Positions 22,601 through 34,110 of a stretch of DNA of 58,661 nucleotides are shown piece by piece (the stretch's first letter is position 1; the number at the start of each line of letters is the position of its first letter). Under the pieces are notes generated by a model that saw nothing but the letters and a program-made list of their open reading frames with translations, was not told where the DNA came from and did not search any database. The position numbers and the translations under genes were made by a program. The stretch lies in assembly GCA_027600665.1 (NCBI GenBank), contig JADGJL010000042.1, positions 1 through 58,661 of the forward strand, read 5' to 3'. Origin of the DNA: Irineochytrium annulatum (taxonomy: Eukaryota; Chytridiomycota; Chytridiomycetes; Chytridiales; Chytridiaceae).

Positions 22601-25600
22601 CCTTCAGCTTTTTTACTTCTGCCTGCAGTTTAAACACCTCCTCTTTCCGACGATCGAGGTCAGTCACGTGCGTCGCGATCTCCCGCTGGTTCTTCTCCAA
22701 AGTGTGATTATGTTTTGCGATCATCTCCTTAAACTTGGCGTGCTCCGATGCGAAGCGCTTGTTGGCCTCTGTGAGGCTTGCGTGCTGGGAGCGCGTTATC
22801 TCGAACTGTTTTGTTAGCTCACGGTAATTCCGATCTAGCGACGCCGTTTGCTCCTGCTCCCGTGACTGTTCAGACTTTATCTTCGCGAGCTCCTCGCGGG
22901 TCTTCACGAGGTTTTCCTCCGACAGCCTGCCTTCGACACGGAGCTTCTCCGCCTCCTTTTGCGTCTGTATGAGCCGCTCCGCCTGGTTCGCGAGCTTGTG
23001 GCCCAGCTCCGCGATTTCGATGTCCCTCTTTGACAAGATTTGATACCTCTCTTGAACCACCTGCTCAAGATTCGATACGGCGCGCGCCTGCTCATTCCTC
23101 GCCGTTTCGAGTCTTCCAATCTCATTCTTCAGGGCGCTCCGCTCGAGCTCGAGCTTCCCTATAGCCGTCTCCTTCTCTTTGACGACATCCTCTCTTTGGC
23201 GCAGCTGATTGTCTTTCTCTTTCAACACAAGGGCACTCTCTTTAACATGGGCCTGCGAATCGGCAAGGGATCGCTTTAGGTTTTCATGAGCCTGCAAAGC
23301 CTTTTGCTTGAAAACCTCTAACTCCCCCGCGAGCCGTTGCTTCTCGCTAGCCTTTTCCATCTCCAAATTCCGAATTGAGTTGTCGCGGTGATCGATTTCG
23401 CTTTTGTGGGTCATGTTTGTGCTCTGAAGAAGCGTTTCCATTGCCTGCACCTTCACCCTCGCCTCCTCCTGAGCCTTTGACAATCGAAACTCAAACTCCT
23501 GCTCGGTCCGTCCCAATTTCGCCTCCGTCTCCTGCTTCGCAATATTGAGCCTGGACTGGCCTTCTTCAACGGCCGTGCGACACCTCTTGTCAAACTCGTC
23601 CTTCATACGCGACATTTCGGTATTCAAAGCGGTAATTTCGTGAGACGTTTGAGCTTTCTCCGCCGCCCGTTCGGCGGCCAAAGCAGCCTTCTCCGCCTTC
23701 CGCTCCGCCCGCTCGCGCTCCACGGCTTCCTTCGCCTCCCTCTTTGCCTTCTCGATCTCGGCCTCCTTTTCACTAATCAGAGACGATTTTCGCCGCTCCT
23801 GCTTCTCCATCTCAAGCTTTAGGTCCTGGACGTACGCCTGCACCTTTGCCAGCTTCTCGGCCTGGTGCTCGCGGTCCTTAGAGGTCTGCTGGAGGTCGAT
23901 CTCGAGTTGGTCGATGTGGTTCTGCATCGCAACCTGGCCCTTCTCCATTTCTAATACCTTCTGATGCTGCTTGTCCCGTTGCTTCTCGACCAGCTTCCGG
24001 GACTCCTCGGCGCGGAGAAGAATTTCCTTGGTCTCCCGCGCCTGCTGCTCGGCATGGGACAGTTTTGCCTCCGCGTCCTTCAACTTTTCAACGACCTCAC
24101 GGACCTCCTTCATCCTCTCGGCGGCCTCCTGCACGTTCCGAACGCTGTTGATGCCAAGAACGGACTTAATCAAGTTCGGCTGTGACTGCTGTTGCTGCTG
24201 ATGCTGCTGCCGCTGGTCCACGTCATTCACCTCCAGCTTCTTTGGTACGGGCTCCTCATTCTTCGGCAACTCCTTCTGGACGATCCTTTCGACCGTGCTC
24301 CCCTCACTTCTCTTTGGGAGCTCTTCCTCCTCATCGCTGGCGGCGAAGTCGAGGTCGAAATCGATCTCCGACGTTTCGCTCAGGTGCTTCCTGCGTACGG
24401 CCGCGTCCGCAACGCTTTTGTACGCGTCCAACCAGCCCATCTTGGCGTGTTTAGAGCTCGCGGAGAGGAGGAAGCGCTTCATTGGCGGGCCGGGGCTCAT
24501 TGGACTGGCTGCCGTCGCGCCGGCTGGCAAAATCTCGATTTCAAATAGGGAGCCTTGGTCGCCCTCCTCCGAGACGTCGCTGACGCGGCAGTTCCGGAGT
24601 GAGGACTGCTCGATGAGGTGGTACTTGTCACGCCAATCCTTCCGCGCGAGCATGATGAGGTCATTGAAAAGAAATAGTCTGCGGGGTTTCCGGATGTCAC
24701 GGGCCATCAGATGCACGGTCTCCTCGCGGATGAAATAGCGCGATGGAGCAACGAGGTTTATCTTGTCCACAAAGTTGGTCTGTATCTCGACAATTTTCCG
24801 GACCGACTCGGCCGACCGGGCGCCGTTGTTCACGACCTGCAAAATATTTTGAATAGTATCGAGAGCCTGAAGCAGAACCGCGTAGTCGCGATGATCCTCG
24901 TCCGTGTATTTGATAATTTCCTTAATAAGCAGAGGGTACTTGCATATTCGTTGGATTGGCTTGATCAGAAAGCTGCCCAGATCAAGATTTCTCGTGATAG
25001 GGTTTTTACAAGTTTCCTGATAACTTCAGTTACGTTGGTCGAAACTTTGATCTCACCTCAAGGAAATGGCGAAAGCTCTTATTTGTTTGTGACAAGCTTT
25101 GGAGGCGAGCAAGCGAAACGGAATGATTTCCGCAGTACTGAGAATAGCTGGCAAAGCTTTCGCTCTAATAATTACGTAAGCGCCACAAGAAGCCCAGCCA
25201 TGCTACCCACCATGTTAAGAAATACGTGGCCAACGCCCTCAACAACTGGATCGATTGCCAGCTTATCTTCAAACTGTTGCAGAAACTCCTATTTTCATGT
25301 GTCATTTACGTTAAGCAGGCGCGCACGCTTTACCGAGTTAATAATATGCAGCTCGTCCACGTTTGAAAACAACGCGTCAACATTCTTGCTCGTGCCAAAC
25401 TTCAACTCGGTCATTGGTCGCATAAAGAGCTAGGGAGCCAACATTAGCAACGCTGCCAAGCGTAAGAGCAATTAAACTTACGTCAATGATAATCTTGAGG
25501 TCACGAACATAATCCCTCTCCGTTACGATCAGCTCCCACACCGTCGTCATGCGCTTCTTCTCATTCGCCCCCATGGCCTCATAAACGTCAGACGCGAGGC

Positions 25601-28161
25601 GATCATGCCACTAAAGAGATAGTAAATAAAGGACATATGAAGGCACACTCGACAATCACCTCGCTTTTCTCCTGCGCGAACGAGCTGCTGGGCGCAATCA
25701 TGATGGGGCTGGGAAAGCTTGGTGCGCTGCTGGCCCTTTTGTGCACAATCTTGCTGATCCTATTTGCTGGGTTTGCCTGGATGAGCGAATTCCTGCTCTT
25801 TAGGTGGGGCGCCTCGTGCACGGTCTCGAGCGAGTAGCTAGAGTACTCGCTGTGGAGCGGTGGCGGCGTCGGCGTCGGGGCGGGCCCAACGATCGTGTTG
25901 GGTTGTGCCGAAGACTCTTCTTCGTCCTCCTCGTTCGGGTTCTGGAGCATGTTGACTGAGGATTTGAAGGCCACGTTTGGCGTGCCAGGTGCTGACATGG
26001 AGCGTGTCCGGCCCTTCTTCAAGTCGACAGCAATGTTGACGCCGGGGGAGGTTGCCTTTTTCGGTACGAGGCGCTTGTACCACGACTTCCGGTTGCCGTG
26101 CTCAGGCGGTGTGGGGCTGACGCTACCAGTGCTCGAGCCATCGTCGTAAGGCGGGTGAGGTGATAGGGAAAGCGGGGAGGATGGTAAGCTCGTCGTCTTC
26201 ACCTTAGACGCCGTGTCGACAGACAAGGGCTTCGACGAGGCCGACGCTAGGTCTGGGATAACCTCGACAGCAGTAGCAGGGAACCAACCAGACATTGGTT
26301 CCTTGCCGCCGAGGTTCGTCATGCCGCGCCACCACCCGCCTTCGGGGCACTCCAGCACGACGACAACGTCTCCAGCGTGCAGCTCAAGCTCGTCCGCCTT
26401 CTCCCTCGCGTACGATTCCCGGCATGAGACCTTCGTCCCCGGCGTGATTCTCGCGCTCTCCGACGCCAGACTCGACTCAGACTTGGGCCGGGAAATGGGG
26501 CCATCAACCAGCTTCTGACCCGCCCCGCCTGCGACGCCGTTACCGGCCGAGTCGTCCGAGATAGATTCTACATTAGTGGCCGGGAACCATCCAGATCTGG
26601 GCTCCTTTGCGCCCAGGTTCGTCATCCCCCTCCACCAACCCCCCTCCGGCGCCTCTAAAACTACCACCAGGTCCCCCTTGTGCAAATCAACCTCGTCGGC
26701 CTTCTCCCGCACGTATGAGTCGCGGCAAACGACCTTCGTCCCTATCGCAACGGAGTCGGACGCCTTCACCTCCTGCACGGCGTCCTTGAACTCCCCATCC
26801 TCAACATCTTCCGGCTCACTCGTCAAAGCCACCGCGTAGTTTGCGCTCTGAGACGCGGGGTTTTCCGCCGGCACCTCCCACGTCTCAAGTTCGACGTTGC
26901 TCGACGGGAAGAAGCCGGACTTACCGTTGCTCGGCCCCCACGATCGGTTGGTTCCCTTCCACCAATACTCCTCCTCCGTTGCTGGCGTGACGTCAAGCTC
27001 AACAATATCGCCAACCTGTAAACGAACACCTTAGCTTCTTCCATACGCGAAATCCCTAACCTCCAGTTCAAGCTCCTCGTCGTCTCCAGCCTGATGGGAC
27101 TTTAAAACTCGAAGTGAAGTTCCGGGTTTTAGGCTTGTAGCAACGATCGGAGGTCTCTTCGCACGCTGATCCCCTACAAGAGTACGCGGGAGAAAATGAG
27201 TGCACGTGTGACGATGTAATTAATAATTACCGGCGGGCTGCACCGCGGCGGCATGCACTGCGACGGGTTGTATCGCGACGGGCTGCGTTGCCAGCCGCTG
27301 TGTTCCAGCAGGCTGTATTGCAACGAATTGAGTTGTAATAGGCTCCTTAACCTCGGAACCAGCAGACTCCGGTGCATTGCTGATCTCAGAGAGCTCCAGG
27401 ATCGAGGTCACCTCGACCTTATCTTCCTTATCCCCTGTGGAACTAACGGCTGACGCGTTGCTTTGAGAAACAACATCCGAGACCGACTTCTGCAACTTCC
27501 TCGTCGGTGCCGGTGAGTGCATCGACAATGCTATCGAATTTGCTAATGACTTTACCGAAGCCGCCTTCTCAGACTTTGCAGCTTTGATCAACTCATTCTG
27601 ATTTCCATTCTGATTCCCAGCGTCCGCCTTCTCCACCGTCGGAGGCGGATCCACGTTAGTCGGTGAGGTAGTGCCCACCAGCGCCTTCTTTGACCTCCCC
27701 AGCATCCGGTCTATGCTCAACGATCGCTTTGGAGACGGCCGTGGCGACGTCATCGGGGATGTTGGCGCCATGGGCATCGACGACGAGCTCGACTTGGATC
27801 GGACAATTTTGGGGACGGCCAGGGTGGATGAGGGGTTCGTCACGGGGTTAGAGTTCCTGTGGATGTCGGTCTTGTCGGCCCCATTGGTTCCAGGCTTCGC
27901 AACGGCGACGGAGAGGCGCTCCACGCTGGATGACCGCGACGGTGACGCGGAGGTTGATGCCGAGATCGATGAAGAGCCCGCGCCGCCGGCCGAGACGGGT
28001 ACGGCCGAAGTCGGCCTCTTCTTCTTCTCAGACGCCGTCGACACCGGACGATCCTTCTCCTTTTGGGTCTCCCTCCGCGAAAGCGATGAAGTCGATCCGG
28101 CGGCACTCCCCGCGACGGATGCAGTCGACTTCCGCTCGGCGCCGGCGCCGGCCCCCTCCAT
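19689..28161 (-). CDS. giant SH3-SH3-SH3-DH-PH-coiled-coil Rho guanine nucleotide exchange factor, 8 exons
   Basis: Exons 28161-27231, 27173-27061, 27015-25660, 25610-25482, 25429-25334, 25288-25211, 25164-25057, 25016-19689; 2,712 residues, all phases agree. A Ser-rich N-terminus (1-310) with repeats like QPVAIQPVAVHAAAVQPAG leads to three SH3 domains (about 322-390, 440-500, 541-601). The DH domain (about 815-995) has TTVWELIVTERDYVRDL, SYSQYCGNHSVSLARL and LGSFLIKPIQRICKYPLL, its nucleotide-exchange core. PH follows (about 1005-1140). Then comes roughly 1,300 residues of nearly unbroken coiled coil and an acidic tail. It should load GTP on a Rho/Cdc42-type GTPase while SH3s bind Pro-rich partners and the coiled coil oligomerises or tethers, perhaps at the cell cortex or centrosome. 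SH3 number 2 and 3 are near-identical, a recent duplication. That the coiled coil is not a separate gene rests on the single uninterrupted 5.3-kb exon shared with the end of DH and PH. Confidence 0.92.
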
Positions 28162-29059
28162 ATTGATGCAATGAGGGCCTGTTTACCAAACCGTCAAAGT
28201 TGGTAAGCCACCAACGCGATTGGCCTTCATTGAGCCTTGAACTGGAGAAGATGTGTAAAATCGTTCGACAAAGGTGACAAATTCGGAGATTGGTCCTAGC
28301 CGGTACTAAGATCAGTTGTCAAGCGAGTTGTACTGAAGTGATGGAGATTATCTTAGTAGAAATGGGATGGGAAAGTACTGAAGTTATGATTCGAAGGATC
28401 ATTACACCAGCCGTCTTGAGTACAAACGCCTCCTCATCCATTGCCACATTGAAGTACTAATCGATCTGGTAAGTATGTTTGAGATTGAAATGGCTGTTAA
28501 CCCAGCCATGCCACGTGGATAAAGCGCGAGCGCGGACATGACCTATATCGTTGCATCATTACACACTCGAGATCTGCCTCCCATTTGAGTACATTTCGTC
28601 CTTGAGTACTTGTCCTCGGACAGTGACTTAAAGCGGTGGCATCCCGCGTTGACATAGGTACAAGTCGACGTCCTCATATCCATACGTAGTAATCATAGGT
28701 GATGTCAGCTGGTGCTCCTTAGGCTATCAAGCAACGGTTGGTACGGCCATAGTTTATGGATGACTCCATCCATCCTACGTTTTGTGCAGGTTGCCGACGT
28801 CCTGAGGTTGGCGTGGAACAGCTGCGCATAGGGACTTCATGATGTACATCCTGCTTCAGCGAGCCGGTTTCTTTAATGCCGATGGGCAGCGTTCAGAGGA
28901 GCACCACTCCTTCTTGCACGCCTGAACCCTCACAACAGTCAGCCAGCAGAGCGTTAGAAGCGACGACCCCGAATCAAGGCTAAGAATCCGAAGTCACAAT
29001 ATACAACAATCCCTGGTGAAGAGGGAAGTGTGAATGATTATGACAATTCGCGTATTTCG
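28162..29059. promoter_or_regulatory. divergent 5' region, no gene
   Basis: About 900 bp between the RhoGEF start (minus) and the METTL4-like start (plus). No coding frame of note and no repeat. It is enriched for AGTACT/GTACTT-like words (28310-28620) whose meaning is unknown. A frame in phase with METTL4 extends upstream to 29030 but only from GTG. Confidence 0.4.
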
Positions 29060-30193
29060 ATGGAATCTGAATGCGTTGGGCTTGGATGGGCTGTCCGCCC
29101 CGATATGTTCGACTTCGGGGACGGACATTGCTGGAAGTCAGGCCTCTTTCGAAGGCGCGCGACCGTCAAGCGTCCCCGGCCGGACTCAGAGCCGCAGTCC
29201 GACCCGTCGCAAACACGAAAGCGGAGAAAGAAGTCCAATACCACCACCTTCGACACGTTGCCGCCGTCGGATCGTGCCAACGATCACGGCGCCGTAGTGG
29301 GGAGAGATCAGGCGGACCGGCCTTTGTCGTTCCACGACCAATGGCGCGCGTTTATCCAGAAGGCGCATGTGACGCTCCTTCCGCTGCTTAACGTGGAAAA
29401 ACGGACATTTGGCGACACCTCGCGGGATGACGACGGTGGAGTGATCGAGCCGGCGGATTGGATGAGGTTGAAAACGGACCCGGCGCACGAATGGCTCTTT
29501 AACCGCATTCACTCGAACGCCACCGATCGCTGCACGAAAGTTTTCATTCAGGGCCGACGGCACAACATCCCGCCACGCTCGACCTACATCGTGTCCGACT
29601 TCGATAGGGTCCAGCCCCTCTTCGGCAAGCTCGCTCCCTTCGACCTGATCGTTATGGACCCGCCGTGGTTTAACAAAAGCGTCAAGAGGAAAAGGAACTA
29701 CACGGGGCTCGACGCGTACGAGCTGTTTAAGATCCCGGTGGACACGTTGGCGTCGGCGGGGTGTTACGTGTGCGTGTGGGTGTCGAACAACCCGAAGCTG
29801 ATCACATTCGTCACAAACAAGCTGCTGCCAGCGTGGGGTTGCAGGCTGGTGGGGATATGGAAGTGGATTAAAGTGGACGTGGGCGGCGCGCTAGTTTCTG
29901 ATATGGATGATCCGCATCATAAACCGTACGAGCCCTTCGTTATCGCTCAAAAATTTCGCGGAGAAGAAGGCGTGGGGACGTTGAGTCTGATCCCCGAGGA
30001 GCGCGCAGTTGTGTCTATTCCGTCGGCAGTTCACTCTCAAAAGCCTGTGCTTGATTCCATTCTCTCCAAGTATCTCAAGCCGGATGCGAGGAAGCTGGAG
30101 CTGTTTGCCAGAAACGCACTGCCCGGTTGGACATCGTGGGGGAACGAGACGTTGAAGTACAATGACGAGATGTTTATGGAAATAAAGACTTGA
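29060..30193 (+). CDS. METTL4: METTL4-like MT-A70 adenine methyltransferase, intronless
   Basis: A single exon of 377 residues. MT-A70 catalytic motif DPPW at about residue 200 (LIVMDPPWFNKSVKRKR), preceded by the METTL4-type RRHNIPPRSTYIVSDFDRVQPLF. The C-terminus has HKPYEPFVIAQKF, SIPSAVHSQKP and LFARNALPGWTSWGNETLKY, the last shared with animal METTL4. The N-terminal GLGWAVRPDMFDF box and a basic stretch (RKRRKK), likely a nuclear signal, are visible. METTL4 enzymes methylate adenine N6, reported as internal m6Am in U2 snRNA and, in some species, as DNA 6mA. I chose ATG 29060. It ends 53 bp from the convergent V-ATPase gene. Confidence 0.92.
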   Translation: MESECVGLGWAVRPDMFDFGDGHCWKSGLFRRRATVKRPRPDSEPQSDPSQTRKRRKKSNTTTFDTLPPSDRANDHGAVVGRDQADRPLSFHDQWRAFIQKAHVTLLPLLNVEKRTFGDTSRDDDGGVIEPADWMRLKTDPAHEWLFNRIHSNATDRCTKVFIQGRRHNIPPRSTYIVSDFDRVQPLFGKLAPFDLIVMDPPWFNKSVKRKRNYTGLDAYELFKIPVDTLASAGCYVCVWVSNNPKLITFVTNKLLPAWGCRLVGIWKWIKVDVGGALVSDMDDPHHKPYEPFVIAQKFRGEEGVGTLSLIPEERAVVSIPSAVHSQKPVLDSILSKYLKPDARKLELFARNALPGWTSWGNETLKYNDEMFMEIKT

Positions 30194-30246
30194 TGTTACG
30201 AATAGCGATGAAGCATAATAATACGCATTTGATAATGACTATTAAG

Positions 30247-31974
30247 TTACACCACCCAGAAAGTGTTAAGCGGGAATAAGACGACTGGACAATAGTCCTT
30301 GTCACCCAAAAGCTGCTGCAGGTTCTCCTCCAAATGCTCGTCGTCCCCTCCTTTCGGGTTATTTGCCGCACCACCCAGCTTTGCGTATAGCTGGTTGATG
30401 ATATCCCGCACCCGCTGCTCATGCTTCGGCTTAGCCTATCAAACGGTGAGCATCGTAAGCATGAGAAGGAAGAGCAGCATAGAAATCAACACTTACGCGA
30501 ATAAGCATGGGTTGGAAGTCTGGAGGAAGGCCGTATCGGAGGATCGATTCAACGTAAAGCCTCACGACCTTCACATGGATCCAGCACGCAAAGACTTCCC
30601 CAAAGTTTGTCTTGCATAGCCGAAGAAGGGTAGTCTAACGCAATCCAATTAATCACCTTTCAGGGCGCGACAGCACGACGTACCAGCAGCTCCTTTTCTG
30701 ACGCTCCTGCCTCAGCCAACTCCTTCTTTTCCGTCGCCATCTGTTGCTCGTTCCATTTGAAATCACGAACGACAAACCTAATTTACGAGTTAAAAACAAC
30801 GGAAAATCAAATATTTTTACTTATGTTCTCGCGCCTTCAATGTGAACTCGTCCACGACGCGCTGGAAGAGAGTGACGTTGAACAAAACATAGTCGTCGTC
30901 CTCCGTGATTTTTCTGAAAGTTGTGTTACGCTCGCTACACGCCATAATTGTAGCCGTACATGGAAGAGCGAGGAACAACCATCTGCGTTAAACTCTCGTA
31001 AATGCCAAACCACTCCTTCTCTAGGGCTCTTTGCCGTTGATTAATAAAAAATCTTCCCTCCGCTAATTAAAAGAGCATACTTTGGGACGGCAACGAGGAC
31101 GGTGGTGAGGTATTCGGAGTCGAGAACAAAGTGCTCCTTCTTTACAACGCCATTAAGGTTACGAACGGAAAGATTTCCGCTGAAATATAAGGGCAAGAAT
31201 TTCAGCGCAATCATCAAAATTCGACATACACTTGTTTCCGTTGCATCGCTGTCAGCTGCGTCTTAACGGAGGAGTAGTTCTGCATTTTCGTCTTCATGAG
31301 GGCCTCGATCGCATTGACTTCCTTAAATCGTATTCAGACTTCATCTGCTACAACGAATGCAAACCTGCGTGATGAGATCCGTGATATCCCGTAACGACTT
31401 GTCTATCCGATACTTCATCGTGTTCCATTGAAAGCTTTTGAGGTATACGTCGATACTTTCTGAACGAAGTGAGACTATTTCCAAAATCTTGATGACAACA
31501 TACTATCGTTGACAACAAGGTTATTTTGCCACTGCTTCAGATCGTTGTTAAGCAGCCCACGCATGTTCTCCGAGATCTTCAAGGCGACCGACTCGAAGGT
31601 TGCGTCCGTCTTCGCCAGATCATCACTGAGGACTACCAACGTGTCGAGCGTCCCGACCTAAGGAGATGTACAACGAGTAAGAGATCAGAATGTCATCGAA
31701 TCAGGCAGCACCCCACGGCTTATAAGCCCCGCAGAACAGTCAAGCCTCGCGATATTAAAGAAGATCGCCGACAAGATCCGGCTACATTCCCACCCAATAT
31801 TCGAGTAACCCCAAAAAAACAAATGCGGCGCGTGCATGCCTTGAATTCGGGCAGGTTGAACGGCTGCAGCTCCGCAAAGTCATTCGATTTTGACGCGATT
31901 TTCTCCCGCAGCGTCGCTACGGCCTCGGCCTTGGTCGGGCTTGCGGGCACGGACAGGTAGAACAGCGACGACAT
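30247..31974 (-). CDS. VMA5: V-type proton ATPase subunit C, 10 exons
   Basis: Exons 31974-31840, 31657-31504, 31459-31365, 31321-31230, 31179-31081, 31028-30960, 30913-30821, 30777-30684, 30634-30497, 30435-30247 give 385 residues (yeast Vma5 has 392). Family landmarks: FNLPEFK-VGTLDTLVVLSDDL, SFQWNTMKYRIDKSL, HFVLDSEYLTTVLVAVPK, ITEDDDYVLFNVTLF, KFVVRDFKWNE, WIHVKVVRLYVESILRYGLP and the C-terminal FPLNTFWVV. Subunit C links the V1 stator arms to Vo and is released when the pump disassembles. The first intron has a GC donor (AAG|GCATGC). The acceptor of exon 6 is CAAAG|AGCCC; an AG ten bases downstream would break the frame. Confidence 0.96.
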
Positions 31975-32109
31975 ATCCGCGGCTGGGGAGGTTCACTCGT
32001 TCGATGCGATCCGCGCCGAGTTCGATTGATTGATCACTGGGGAAACTTTGACCTCCCCTTCGAGTTGGCAGCACTTTTTTTACCAACAACAAGCTTGCAG
32101 CGGGCGACG
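31975..32109. promoter_or_regulatory. bidirectional promoter of VMA5 and BRX1
   Basis: Only 135 bp separate the two start codons on opposite strands, so both promoters must lie here or overlap the genes. No TATA box is seen. Confidence 0.6.
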
Positions 32110-33295
32110 ATGAGCTTCAACGACGAGGAGGAGGACTCGGATTACGATATGGAGGCCGGGGAGGGGGAGGAGGAGGACGTTGCGCCGACGGGAAGGAAGG
32201 CGCTGTTGGCGGCGGCCGCCGCGTCGGCGGGTGAGAAGGCTGATCGGCCCGCACGGGGGAAGGACGGGCGGAACGAAACCAAGAAGCCCGCTTCAAGAAA
32301 CAAGCAGCGGGTGCTTACGCTGTCGTCAAGGGGGATTACGCAGAGGTACGGCCAATTAGGAGTTTGGAGTGGAAGCTTCGCCGGCGGGACTGACGTGCTC
32401 CGTTTAAGATATCGGCATCTGCTCCAGGACTTAATCACGCTCATGCCGCAGTCGAAGAAAGGTGAGGACGCGTGGCTTTTGGTCAGTTCCCCTCATTAGG
32501 CTTGAATGACTAATTTTTGGAAGATAGCAAGCTCGACTCCAAGAGCAAACTCCAGATCCTGAACGAGCTCGCAAACGACAACCAGTGCAACAATTGCATT
32601 TTTTTTGAGGTCCGAAAGCACCGGGATCTCTACATGTGGATGTCGAAGACGCCGTCGGGGCCTAGCGTCAAGTTCCATGTCCAGAATGGTATTCTCTGTC
32701 TTATCACTCGCATGTGAATGTTAATCACTGTGGTTGCAGTGCACACTATGGATGAACTCCGGATGACGGGAAACTGCCTTAAAGGTTCTCGGCCCATTCT
32801 TTCCTTCGACAGCAAGTTCGACACGGAGCCGCAATACCAGCTCTTGAAGGAGCTTTTCAGCCAAATTTTCGGCACGCCGCGGACATCGAGGAAGATCAAG
32901 CCCTTTATTGACCATATTTTGAGGTTTGCGCTTTCTCTTCGCTGATTTGCTTGTATGTTTCTTACGATACACTTAGCTTCTCCATCGTTGGCGACAGGAT
33001 CTTCTTCCGGAATTACCAGATCGTGCACAAAGAGGGTGCGCAAAGGGGGGAGGAGGAAACGACGCTCGTCGAGATCGGACCGCGATTCAGCATGACGGTG
33101 ATGCGGATCTTCAGTGGTAGCTTCGCGGGCGCGACGTTGTTCGAGAACAGCGAGTTCGTGAGCCCGAACGCGGTGCGGAGGGAGGAGAGGCTCGCGCAGC
33201 AGATTAAGGCCGTTAAGAGGACGATGAGCAAGAATGCGAAAGAGGAGAGATTGGGCAAGCCGGTGGAGGATCCACTTAAGCAGATTTTTGTGTAG
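32110..33295 (+). CDS. BRX1: ribosome biogenesis protein BRX1 (Brix domain), 5 exons
   Basis: Exons 32110-32345, 32409-32461, 32524-32688, 32740-32923, 32977-33295 give 318 residues. An acidic N-terminus precedes the Brix domain: VLTLSSRGITQR-YRHLLQDLITLMPQSKK, NNCIFFEVRKHRDLYMW, KFHVQN-VHTMDELRMTGNCLKGSRP and FIDHI...FFRNYQI. Brx1 works in the nucleolus in early 60S subunit assembly. The first intron is 63 nt, in frame and without stop; only the Brix alignment shows it is removed. The C-terminal Lys/Arg-rich helix is typical. Confidence 0.96.
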
Positions 33296-34110
33296 TTGGG
33301 TGGCAGGTGGTGGTCCCTCTATTAATAATGAAGAACTCCTACGCACACGTAAATGTTCGGCAATCCAAATTACTCCTGCAGCTCATTACATCCACGTTTG
33401 TTGTCCCACAGCCTGCCGGGTTTTTTGTATTTTTTTCATTTTTTTTTTTTATTATTGATATAATAATCAAGACATGCGAAACTAAAACAAGCGGTCAATG
33501 ATTTGGAGAGCGATACCCTTTTTTTAGTCCTTTCTTTGATTACATTGGTTTTCGATCACATTTTGATTATGAGCCCATATCCTCATATATCCTTTCTTAA
33601 TAGAAACTCAACTGGGTGTTCGGTAAACATGCATTTACAGGATGATGTAAAAGTATTGTTAAGTAGAAGGAAGCTCAGTGCCCTAGAAAAATTTGTTGTT
33701 GTAACCGGATTATCAGTGGCCGAGTTGGAAATGGGCACCCAGGAGGGTCTTGATGACCACTCGCAGACACATCCAAATTGACGGTGGGGACTGCTTCATT
33801 AAGGCAAACCCCCGCCCTCTCGCCAGCGAAGATCAGCGTTGTTGCACTTTCTGCCTTTGTGATGTGATAAGAATATCCTTCGTCTAGCCTCACAGAAGGG
33901 TATACTTGCAAGGATGGTGTTGGATAAAACGGTTGATCTTGCATGAAAGCCGATTTCACAGGGAGCTCTTTCAGTTGAAATTGCGGCGACATAGGCCACA
34001 TATGCTCAATCAGCTAACGTGCCCGCTTTGAACACCTTGCATAATTCAGGAGGGGCTCGTCAACGAATCCACCCCGCATCTATACGATTTAATTTTTTTT
34101 ATTAAGCCAG
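33296..34110. other. intergenic with one doubtful short frame
   Basis: AT-rich 3' spacer of BRX1 with long T-runs (33420-33450). On the minus strand an ATG frame 34001-33675 would encode 108 residues (MWPMSPQFQLKELPVKSAF), with weak codon bias and no recognised motif. I see no other structure. Confidence 0.35.

Noticed and set aside
20758..24548. Several plus-strand frames rich in Ser/Phe/Leu
   Set aside because: Complement of the Glu/Lys-rich coiled coil of the RhoGEF.
28280..28640. Cluster of AGTACT/GTACTT words as a regulatory array
   Set aside because: The spacing is irregular and the words are too short and common in AT-rich DNA to argue for a binding array.
33675..34001. 108-codon minus-strand frame as a gene
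   Set aside because: Weak codon bias, no motif, no splice partner; left as a remark in the spacer.
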